Shown one piece after another: positions 1 to 9,706 of a stretch of DNA of 50,702 bases. Location of the stretch: contig JAHBMJ010005331.1 in the NCBI GenBank assembly GCA_018398765.1, forward strand, positions 1-50,702. Reading direction: 5' to 3'. The notes under the pieces were generated by a model. That model saw nothing but the letters and a program-made list of their open reading frames with translations, did not search any database and was not told where the DNA came from. The DNA is from Chromera velia. Taxonomy: Eukaryota > Sar > Chromeraceae. Both the position numbers and the translations under genes were made by a program. The stretch's first letter is position 1, and every line of letters starts with the position of its first letter.

Positions 1-156
1 CCCAAAAGAACCCTGCGCAATCAAGGATGACTCGATCGGACGGCCACTCACGGATGCTTACTCGCACAGCATTACCTCTGTTGCATGCCACCCCAACGAT
101 CAAAGAAGCAGTTAGTCAGTTTTATGTCAATCTAGATGCACCATGGCCACTCAGCA

Positions 157-172
157 TCTCTTTTTCTTCTCT
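157..172 (-). promoter_or_regulatory. candidate polypurine tract and 3' LTR start
   Basis: On the minus strand, just downstream of the chromodomain stop, 16 consecutive purines (AGAGAAGAAAAAGAGA) are followed at once by TGCTGAG at 156 and below. A purine tract next to a TG is what primes plus-strand synthesis at the edge of a 3' LTR. The LTR itself would lie at 1-156 and beyond the window, so it cannot be confirmed here. Confidence 0.4.
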
Positions 173-218
173 GTGTCTTTGCAGATGTGTTCGTCTATCC
201 ATCCCTCCCAAGAAGGCC

Positions 219-3200
219 TTACTGGCCTCCACGGAGGCGGGCGTGAAATTCCTCGACCTTGTCGGCGCAGTCGAGCTCTTCCTCCGGGGTCCACTCCTTC
301 TCTGTGTAGCCCTTGTTCTTGACGAGGAACTCCGTCCCCCTTCTCGTGCGCCGCTTGGCATAGATCTTTTCTACTTCGTACTCTCCGAACTCGTCGTTGT
401 CGATGGGGTCTGCCTGTTTCCCGTCCTCTTCCAGCTCGGGCATGAACCAAGAGAGGAGGGCGTCGTTCTCCTTCAGCTCCCTGTGGACGAAGGGCTTGGC
501 GTTGTCACGGTTGATCACACGACGCGTCTGGGCGCCCGGCTGCTTGAGCAGGAGCGTGCGGTTATCTCTGACCTCGAGGACTCTGAAGGGCCCCTCGTAT
601 TTTGTGGTCAGTTTGGCTGCGTAGCCTTTCTTCGTTCGCTTGACTCGTGCCCAGACTTAATCGCCCCTCTTATACATGTAAGGGTTGCAGAACTGCTTGT
701 TGCTGGCATCTTTCAGGACTCGTCTACCTCTCTGCTCGGCCGCTTCCATGTAGATGTCTCGGGCGGTCTTCTTGTTCTCCTCTCGAATTTCAGAGAGGAC
801 CTTGACATAGTCCTGCGGGATGATGTCGGTACTTTCCTGCAGGTCGGTGCTGAGCTTCGTGGGTGTCCTCGGAGGGAACCCAAAGAGGAACTCAAATGGA
901 GAGATCCCGAGCGCTGCATGTCGGGTGGCGTTGTGCAGGAAAGCCGCGACAGGCAGGTAGCGTACCCAGTCCTTCTGGTACTCGGCGATGTATGCGGACA
1001 GTGTCTGCTTGAGCTCTCGATGCATCCTCTCGAGCTTCCCGTTGGCCTTTGGGTTGTACGTGCTTGTACAAACCCTCTCTCTACCGACGAGCTCGCTCAC
1101 TGCGGTGACAATGGGGTCAAGGAAACTCGGCCCCTGGTTGGAGAGGAGGGTCACGGGGGAGCCGAAGATGAAGAAGACATTGTCAAGGAGCGCCCGCGCG
1201 ATCGTTGTTGCCTTCTGATTCGGAACGGCTATGAGGACCACAAACCTGGAGGCGAGGTCCATGACCGAAATGATGACTCGCTTACCCTCCAAGGTAGGCA
1301 GAGGGCCGACGGTGTCGACAGCCATGTGAGTGAGTGGCTCTGTCGACAGCGGGACAATCATGGGATGCTCCTTCTTGAAGGCGTCCTTTCTTTGCTGGCA
1401 CGTCTCGCACGACTTAACGTAGTTCTCGACATCAGCCGTCACGGTAGGCCAGAAGAATTTGACGGTGACCTTGGCCAGCGTGCTTCTGATGCCCCCGTGC
1501 CCAGCGCAGAGATGACCGTGATGGTCAGCGAGGATCTCGGCCCGTAGGGCACGAGGCACCACTGTGAGGGTCCGGAAACCCTTCGTGTGCTTGTTCAGGG
1601 GCGGGAGGAGTCGAACGAGCAGACCTTCATGCAGGGCGTGAGAGGCAGCCATCGAGTAGACCCTCGAAAGCTCGGCTTGGTCGTCTGGTAGGCTGCCATC
1701 CATGAGGAACTGAATGACGGGGTTCAGGGTACTATCCTCCTTCTGCAGCCTCTTGAACTGCTCAATGCTGTAGTTGCCTGTGCACAGAGGGGTAGAGAGA
1801 GAGGGAGAGGGCGGTGTTGCCTTAGGCCCCGACCGCGGCCTTCCGGGTCCCGTCGGTCTCCTCCATCCCTTGGAGGGCTTGGGATCCTTCATAACCTTCT
1901 TCGTGTTGGAGGAGTTCATGCTGTTGTCCTTCCAGGGCCGTCCCCGTTTGCCGGCTGCTACCCGCAGGGGGTGAAGGGACTGCGGCCTTACGGCCCGGTC
2001 CTTGCTGCCCTCGCAGTGAACGGCAGCTTTACCTGGGGAAAGGACGGAAATGATCTCAACCTCCGAATCGGTAGACATGTTTAGCTCGTGCTTCCTGTCG
2101 GACCTGTCGACCTCGACTGCGGCCCCCCCTGTGCTGCATGGAGCTACGACAATCTCGTCCTCCTCGTTGGAGTCCGTATTCCTGTCACGCTTTCTCTTCG
2201 GCGAAGGGACCTTCAGGGACGCGCCCGTCTCCGCAACGGGAGGCCTCGTCATGGAGTCGGCATCGGCATGCTTGGCCCCGGAGCGGTGCTGGACATCGAA
2301 CTCGTAGATCGCGAGCTTCAAAGCCCATCTCATGACCCTAGGTTGACTGTTCTTCTGATCATGAATGTGCTGGAGGGCCTTGTGGTCAGTGATGACGGTG
2401 AACTTCTTCCCATAGAGGTAGGGCTTGAAGGTGTTGACGGCGTAGACCAAGCTGAGCGCTTCTCTCTCTGTGATGCCCCACTTCTCTTCGAGGTCTGTCA
2501 TCATCCTTGAGGCGTAGGCAACGACCCTCTCGTTTCTTTCCTCATCGGTCTGTCCAAGCACCGTCCCGATCGTGTCGTTGCTCGCGTCCGGCTTGACAAC
2601 GAACTCTTTATCAAAGTCGGGGTGGCATAGGACGGGCTCAGATGTCAAGGCCTCCTTCAGCGCCTCGAATGCCCTCCTCTGTGGCTCTTCCCATACGAAG
2701 GGCGTGTGCTTTCTAAGTAAGGAAGTGAGGGGGAAAACGATCTGCGAGAAGCCCTTGATGAAGCGCCTGTAGAAGGAGGCGAGCCCAAGCAGCTGTTTCG
2801 TCTGCTTTTTGTCGGTGGGTGCTGACATGGAGAGGATCGTTTCGACCTTTTTCGGGTTTGGACGGATGCCTGTCGTATCAACAATATGGCCCAGGTAGAA
2901 GAGGGATATCTGTACCCACGAGCACTTCACGAACGACAGCTTGCAACTGGAGGTGCGGAGCTGATCGAGAGTCTTGCGGATGTGGGTCAGGTGTTCCTCA
3001 AACGAGAAACTGGCGACAAGGATGTCGTCGAGATAGACGTTGACGAATAACCCTGTCAGACCTACCAGCATGATGTCCATGGCTCTCTGAAAGATGGAAG
3101 GTGCAGTCGAAATGCCAAAAGGCATCTTGCAGTAGGTGAACTGGCCGTCGGCTATGACAAACGAGAGCCTCTCTTGATGATCCTCTCGCATGCTCACATG

Positions 3201-5267
3201 ATGGAACCCCTGAAAGAGGTCGATCAAGGTGTAGAAACGGCGGCCCTACAGCTTGGCAAGTGCATGATCGATCCGTGGCAGAGGCCATCGGTCCTTGCGG
3301 AGGATCTTGTTCAGCTTGCGGTAGTCGATGCAAATCCTCAGCTTGCCTGTCTTCTTCCGGATGAGGACGAGTGAGAATCCCCAGGGAGATGAGGTAGGCT
3401 TGATGATTCCCCCTTCAAGGAGTTTCTGCAGCCCTTCTCGCAGCTCAGCCCTGAGTGCATGCGGCACTGGGCGGGGGCATTCGTAGATGGGGGTGTCAGT
3501 CTCAACGTTGACCCTCGCTTCTACTCCTTTGATGTTTCCTGGGTTTCGGTCGGTGGGGAAGAGGTCTCGGTACTCCAATAGGAGGTCTTTCAACTCCTTC
3601 TTCTGTTTGGCACTCAGGTGCTCGCAGTCCTCCAATGCCTTGTCGATTTCGGCCTCTGTCTTCTCTTTCTCTTCCTCGGTGAGCTCGTCTGGCCGACCTG
3701 CAGGATTTTGTCCCCCTGTCTCTCCTCCCTTCAACTCCATCTGTCCCAACGCTGACATGCTGGGAGCATGTAACGTCGAGCCCTGGGTCGAGCCCCCCGT
3801 CGCTGCTGCCGATGTTGTTGCTGAGACGAACGGGGGTGGCAACGCCTGCTCCTCAGCCCCTTCGTCCTCTTCCGTGATAACTTCACAGAGCGTGGCGATG
3901 GCAAGCGGTACTCCTCTTAGAATTTGGGCGTAGCGGCCGCTGACGTTGACTACGTTGAGAGTGAGCTCTCTGTCTTCAACGTTTGCTACTGAGTTTCTGA
4001 TGAGAAGGTGTGCTGGCAGGGCATCTGCGATTCGTTCCATGTAGACGGGGGCGCCGTTGGGGAGGGCTGAGGTGCCCGGGAGCTTCACACGAATGTGGGC
4101 ACCTGTGCGAGGGGCAAGGACCTCTCTTACTGCTGTGACAAGTGGGGCGGGAAGGCAGGCAGCGTCTTTCTGAAGTGTGGATAGTGGAAAAAGAGGGATC
4201 TCTTCAGGGTCGAGGCCGAGCTCCCTCGGACGCAAGACCAACTTGGACTCCTGGAAGGACTGGCTTTCAGTATTGCAGGTGAGGAAGTCCATTCCAAGGA
4301 TGGCGGCATGGTTGAGGTTCGAGCAAACAAAAAACGTATGACGCAGTGGCCGTGCGAAGGAGGAAAGGGAGAGGTTGATATAGCCGGTAACGTTGAGTGG
4401 GGAGTTCTCTTCCCCATTAACGTGAACGTCGGTTTGTCGGAAGTGGGTGCGGAGTGAGGGGCGAAGTGAGAGCAGCATCTGAAAAGCTTTTTCGGACAGT
4501 AGGGACACGTCTGCTCCCGAGTCGACGAGGGCGGTCACTGAAAAGCACTTCTCGAGCAGGAGAATGAAACCTTTTCTTTCAGAAAGTGGCTTCAGGGAGA
4601 CATTTGCGACCTTTGGCATACCGAAAGGCCCTCTTTCTCTTCTTTTGGTTGGGGAGTTCTTTACAGCTGGGGGGGTCCTTGTCGTGGAGCGGTTTGGAGG
4701 GGCTTGTGACTGGGTAGGGGCTGGTTGGCATGGCTTTGGCAGAGGTGGAGGTGCTGCGGGCGGTGGGGGTCCTTCAGCTAGTTCTCGAAATGGTAACGGG
4801 AACTCGCTGGTGAGGCACATCTGGAGGGTGGGATGATTGAAGCATTGGAAGCTGTTTGGGACTGCCTGCTCAAGTGGGGTTGCAACGTCAGTACCTGGAG
4901 GCATCCAGTCAAAAGGGTACATATATTTATATGTCGACGGCGGCTCGTAGCTCTCAGCAAGCTGCGGGCTCACCCTTCGGAGGTCATCTCTCCGAAAATG
5001 TTGGCGTTGCTGAGAATCGTCTGGTGGTCGATTTTCTGCTTCTGCTGTAGAGGTTTGATCAGTACGGACGGTGTGGATGGTCTGGAGTCGCCCTAGCTCC
5101 AGACCCTTCAGTTTGACGCCTCCCCTCTGTAGTTGAGGGTCAGACGGACCCTGGGGCCTGGAAACGGCGTTCTTGCTTCGAAGCGTAGGCTGTGAGGCGG
5201 GGGGATGACGCGGGGAGATCCGGGCGGGGAGCCGATAGGAGCTGTGTTTGCCCCCGTTGCATGCCAT
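219..5267 (-). pseudogene. pol: pol polyprotein: protease, RT, RNase H, integrase, chromodomain; two nonsense codons
   Basis: One frame runs from 5267 to 219, interrupted only by TAG at 3246-3248 and TAA at 657-659. Visible domains in order are: a proline-rich linker; an aspartic protease with the LVDSGADVSLLS active site near 4500-4540; RT with RICIDYRKLNKI near 3300 and the catalytic YLDDI near 3035; an RNase H segment with KPDAS near 2590 and ITDHKAL near 2375; an integrase with an HHCC finger (H..H..CETCQQRK near 1390-1520), AVDTVG near 1320, and the GKLERMHR glutamate near 1020; then a chromodomain (YEVEKIY to EEFHARL, about 240-380). The first stop falls where related elements usually have glutamine, just before the RT catalytic region. 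The second acidic residue of the integrase triad reads SNQG instead of SDQG. The copy is therefore defective although most of it is well preserved. Confidence 0.88.
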
Positions 5268-7216
5268 CCTGAGGCACCTGTTCCCCCATCAGCGTTGCCG
5301 TGTCTAGGCTGGGCGGGTCGATAGATGGGTGACTGTGTTGGTGCAAAGGTCTGTGGGGTGCCACCCATTCCGGGGGCCTCTGGTGTCATGCGGGGCCTGA
5401 ACACCAACCTCTTCGGGCGTCTTAAGAGCGACGCAGGGTTGAAGGTCTGGAAGCCTTGCTGCTGTACCCGCGGGGTGAAAGACTGCAACTGCGTCTGGTA
5501 ATGGTTTCTTTGGACTGTGGGAGGGATGTTGAGAAAGCTGCGAAGACGGTCTATAGAGGCTCTGTTCCGTTCTTGTTCTCTCTGTTGTTGGAGGGGAGGG
5601 GGGTTCTCGCTAGGGTTCTCGAGGTCAGCATAGTTTGGCCGTCAAGTGGAGCTTGAGGCTCCCGTTGGTGGTCGGGGGCACACAACCTTGATGTGTCCAA
5701 CCCCCCCCCAGTTGAAGCAGCGATCGTTGTTGGTTACAGAACATGTTCCTCCAAAGTGAGGGCGTATACCCCCGCATCTCACACAGGATGTCGAGTCTAG
5801 GGGTTCAACCTCAAAAAGTTGTTGGAGGCCCTCTTCAAGGTCTCGGGGAGGCGTAGCAGGTGCATAGAGTGCTGTGGCTGTTGCTTGGGCGACACTGGCC
5901 ACGGTGGGAGGAGTGAAAGCACCAGTGGCGACGGCGTTGGAGCTGTTGGGGGAGTTAGCATGGGCAAGCTTCTCTGCTTCCTTGATAATCTCGTCGAGGA
6001 AGGAGTAGGTTTTTATGGCAAGGATGGTGCGGACAGTCTCATTGAAAATGCCCTTTTTGAATTTCTTGAGGATTTTGGGGTCGTTCCTGCTCACCCGTGC
6101 CTGTCGACACAGGGCCGCCACGCGTTCTGCATACGCACGGATAGTCTCCCCCGCGGGGGCGTCCTGAACGAGGTTGTCCAGAAGGTCCTCTGCCGCGTCC
6201 TTCTCGGCCTTGGTGATGCTGAACTGAGCCTCGAAGCACGCATGGAGGTTCTCGATAGTCTTGAGCGTCTCGACTTTCTCTTCCATCTCTGAGGTCCACC
6301 ATGTGAGGGCTGTGCCCCTCATGGCTTTCCTGAAGTAGTAGACCACGAGGTTCAGATCCCACTTGTGTGCGATACAGTCGGCCTTGAAGGATAGCCAGAA
6401 CTCGTTCGCCTTGCTGCGCTCCCCTGAGAAGGTGAGTGTGTCGGCCTTCACGGTGGGGTTGGGGAGGTTGAGCTTGGTGATGCCGACGTTGTCTATCCAG
6501 CCTCTCTTCGGTGCAGGCTCTGACGTGTGGTCAACCTCCTGTGGGGCGTTGTCGGTGGGCGGCTTGGGGATCTTGTGGGACTGGGCGATGGCCTCGGGCG
6601 GAGGTGGCATCGGCTCGTCCTCATCGTTCTCGTCTTTGGTGTTGTTGGCAGTCACTGTGAGGGACGGTGCCGTGCATGTTGTCAGCGACTGGCGCTGTTT
6701 TGCGGGGCGTAGAAGGACAGCCTTGCCGTTCTTCGCAACGCTGAGGTAGATGGTCTCCTTGGTCTCGGGATCGAAGTATGCATGGAGTCCGCCGCCCGTA
6801 TAGAGACCACCGCCTGCAGTAAAGAGAGAGAGAAGGAAGTCTCACACACAGGCACACAGGGGGGAGGGAGGGAAGAGACACGCGAGATCTTCAGCAGTGC
6901 AACGACAGAGTACATCAGCTGTACCTCTCTGCTGCGCTGCTGTTGACTTACCCTCCGAGGAGGTGGTCTTCTCGGTGACTCCTCCAGGGAGGGCGGTGGT
7001 CTCTTCAACCCCCATGGCCTCATCGGCAGCGAGCTGCTTCGCAACCGCAGCATCCTCCTCTTTTTGTTGTTTCTGTTTTTGGCGAGCCTCTGTCAGGCGT
7101 TTTTGTTCCTGTCTGGCCTTCTGGGTGAGTTGCTTCTTGGTCAGGGCCTTTTTAGGCTTCGGGTCTTTTAGGTTCTGGTTCTGATCATACTCTGTGCGAT
7201 GGGTGTTGACAACCAT
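5108..7216 (-). pseudogene. gag: gag polyprotein of the chromovirus, probably spliced, one nonsense codon
   Basis: The frame opens with the ATG at 7216 and a lysine/glutamine-rich coiled-coil-like stretch. Unspliced, it stops inside a short insert. If 6814-6951 is removed (donor GTAAGT, acceptor CTGCAG) the frame continues into a retrotransposon Gag core with the family motif YYFRKAMRGTALTWW (near 6300), and then into a zinc-knuckle region at about 5660-5780. In the second knuckle the pattern reads CFNW...H...C, so the second cysteine is tryptophan. A TGA at 5642-5644 interrupts the frame, which stays open afterwards to 5108 through a proline/glutamine-rich tail. It overlaps pol by about 160 bases, with pol in the -1 frame. 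A run reading C CCC CCG in the gag frame near 5212 could allow slippage, but this is weak. Gag identity is firm; the intron is inferred. Confidence 0.75.
6814..6951 (-). other. putative 138-nt intron inside gag
   Basis: On the minus strand the donor reads GAGG then GTAAGTC, and the acceptor is CTGCAG preceded by a pyrimidine-rich tract. Joining the flanks keeps the reading frame exactly (phase 1) and links two stretches of sensible Gag sequence, whereas reading through hits a stop inside the insert. The acceptor matches the GCAG rule seen in the host genes of this window. An insertion or indel that mimics an intron cannot be excluded without RNA. Confidence 0.55.
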
Positions 7217-7300
7217 GATCTTGTTTGGGCCAAAAACTTCAAAAGAGAGAATTCTAAGAGTCAGAGAAGCTGTTGATACTCTCCTACTTCACTTTGGCTG

Positions 7301-9300
7301 TGTGGCTATGATGAAGAAAGAACGTTTCAGAGGGACTGAGCTCCTCAGGCTATAGGTTCACGTGAGTGGCGCTCGTGTTCTTAACTCTCGCTGGTGTCAA
7401 CACTTGCTAATTCCGGTTTGGAATCGGCAGGACTGAGCTAGGGAACCTTAAGAACGTGATAGAAAGCACTTGAGGTTCGTAGAAGGAGTTCTGAAGGCTT
7501 TGGATTCTAATAGACGGATGTGTATGTTCAGACTAGTTCGATCCTGGCTGCACAACGTTTCGACTCAGAGATAAATCTTAAGATGTCTTCGCGCGTGCAT
7601 GCATGCAAATTCGATCGACCGGTGATGAGTAGCGTGCGTGTCTCAGGGCCCCGCAAAGTTGGGCATGTTTGGTCCGGGAAAGCAGAATGTCTTTATCGCT
7701 TTCACAGAATGACTTTGTGGGGCCAGGTGCAATTCTGCCTTTTAGGACATCCTTTTCTTGAATCTTTAATGGCTTATATCTCCTGAACGGTAACGATGCA
7801 AGGGGTGATTCAATAACATGTTCGGCCGTCTCCATCATCTCCACAACTTTCGAATCGGGTCATAACTGCCTTCCGGGACCGCCTCTCAAAAGGCCCCGGC
7901 TCTTTCAATTCTTTCTTTTCTGTAGAGGGCCTCTCTCTCTCTGTCTAGCTGCCGGGGTCCTTAGGCCATACGTCCAATCCCAGCCTCGTGGCACGGGATG
8001 GCCGGCCCTTGGCCCGAAGCGTATGAGTACGACTCTGCAGCCCTATTGGAGCCCTAGTCTGGAGGTACTTTTCTGAACCATATCCGGGGGGGGGGTCCCG
8101 GACCGGGGGGGCTTGAGGGGTGCATAGGGGGGAAGGGGGGGGTGGCTACGTAGTTGGTACTGGTAGGTGGAGTTTGTTGCTGCACTGGGCTGCTCGCTGA
8201 AGAGCTGGTGCGGCTGTGAAGTTGTAGCTTCCTCAGGTGGTAGGCTCCTTCAGAATTGAAGTGGTTTAGTACAACTAAATACGGCTAAATATCAGTGTGC
8301 AACGCATGCAGAGAAAGCAAGAGAAGAGAAAACGGATAGTAAGATGGAATGCTTTACCCGGGATTCGAAGCAAGAGGGCATACGATGCATGCAAGTTGCG
8401 GTGACTTTCGGCAAGAATCCAGCACAACTTCCGAGGTAGTTCTCCTGCTTTTTTCGGGTTACAATTCCCACAACCACAACCACACTACGTCTTTGTCTCT
8501 CTCTCCATACATTGATAAACTCTCCCGGCTGGATTTCCAGGGAAGGGCTGTTCAGGTGAAGTGAGGCAAGACGAGGAACGCCAAGTGGTTACTGCCTATC
8601 AGTTTGTGGCCAGCTGGCCTGTGGTCAAGTCTATCGCTTTCTTTCAAATCTGTTTGTTCCTCCTGCAGCAGTCAGGTGTGAGTGTCTGCAAGCAGGTAGG
8701 AAGTGCTTGTGGAGTGAGGCGTTTTCTTGCCCAGAAGTACAGAAGCAGGGTAGTCAGAGCAGAGTCTCTTCTCTCAGTTGCGTTGATTAGATACTAAGAG
8801 TCTTTGGACTTATGTGAGGTAGAGAGGGGAGAGTCTGCAATGTGAAGGCTTCACTTTCGCTCGCTGGTGAAAGAAGTTCGAGGTGCAAAAAATAACACAG
8901 CTGTCACACGATTGGCGAGCATGCACTACCGCATATCGATTTCCTCCATACATTCACTTATTTGGACAGGGTGTGATATAGAAGGGTGGGTGCTAAAGGA
9001 CTGGAGATGGTGGAAGGATGAGCTATGTTCGGCTGTGAGGGTCGGTGGTGCAGGTCAGATTTTGGAATTTTATCCGCGATCGGCCAGGGGGGTTCAAGCA
9101 GCGGGGGGGAGCCATGTGAGGGTGAGGGGGCGCGCACGCAGGGCTGCCATATGGGAGTGTGTGTAGAAAGGAGGTGCTGGCGGTCCGTTTGGGAGTGATA
9201 GAGAGTTGTTGAAGTGTGGAGGCAGGCGTCATAGCTCAAAGTCCAGGGGTTCTGTATCGCTGCGCTGTGGTAGGATCATTTGAGAGCCCTCTTATCCTTC
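7301..9300. other. non-coding stretch upstream of the gypsy element
   Basis: No ORF here has a recognisable product. If the gypsy element has a 5' LTR it should be in this stretch, but I found no second copy of the putative 3' LTR start. The most notable content is a cluster of guanine runs at 8086-8142. Confidence 0.4.
8086..8142 (+). repeat. cluster of five G-runs (possible G-quadruplex)
   Basis: Five runs of four to ten guanines occur within about 57 bases, separated by loops of 2 to 9 bases. This is a canonical G-quadruplex pattern. It lies upstream of the gypsy coding region on the opposite strand, so it would be C-rich in the element's sense strand. Any function is unknown. Confidence 0.6.
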
Positions 9301-9706
9301 TAGGGCTTCCGTTTGCTCTTAAAGGTCTCCAATGCCCGACAGTGCAGAAAGAATTTGTTCCGGGTCGGGGTCGTTCAACTGTTTAACTTCGATGAGAGGT
9401 CTTCTGTGCGGGGCCCCTGCCTTTAGTTCTTTCTTAGCGGTGGCTTTCTGCAGAAGCTCTTCGATCATTTCCAGGGTGGTATCTCTGAGGGCGTGGTTCA
9501 TGGTGATAGAGTCTGCATAGTTAGCTTTCCAGGCCACAGCATGGAGTTGTTGGTTGCAATACCGGATCTAAAAAGCTTTGTGGCAAGTCGCAGCTGGCGT
9601 CGAAGGATGGCCTGTGCGGTTGAGTAGTGGATGGTGACTGAGAGAGCCTGGAGGAGTTTCTGTTTGTGGACACGCGTGCAGCCAGCGCCCGCTCTGTTCT
9701 GTTGAG
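9301..9706 (-). other. 3' flank of the LINE fragment with a short acidic ORF
   Basis: A minus-strand ORF at 9319-9537 encodes about 72 residues (ALRDTTLEMIEELLQ, then RRPLIEVKQLNDPDPEQIL) and ends with TAA. It may be the tail of the LINE polyprotein in a shifted frame, or a separate short ORF. No family was recognised. No poly(A) tail or target-site duplication was found. Confidence 0.25.

Larger units (their letters stand above)
1..7300 (-). mobile_element. Ty3/gypsy chromovirus LTR retrotransposon, decayed
   Basis: The minus strand carries, in order, a Gag-like ORF with a zinc knuckle, an aspartic protease, reverse transcriptase, RNase H, an integrase and a C-terminal chromodomain. This order (integrase after RNase H, chromodomain last) defines chromoviruses of the Ty3/gypsy group. 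The element is interrupted by three in-frame stops and has a substituted catalytic residue in integrase, so this copy should not move by itself. I could not find a matching pair of LTRs: the 3' LTR probably starts near position 156 and runs out of the window on the left, and no clear copy of it is visible right of 7217. The right boundary given here is approximate. No primer-binding site complementary to a common tRNA 3' end was recognised. Confidence 0.85.

Noticed and set aside
27-1547. 506-codon plus-strand ORF
   Set aside because: It lies antisense to the pol integrase and chromodomain coding region; its translation shows no family motif and is a shadow of the minus-strand frame.
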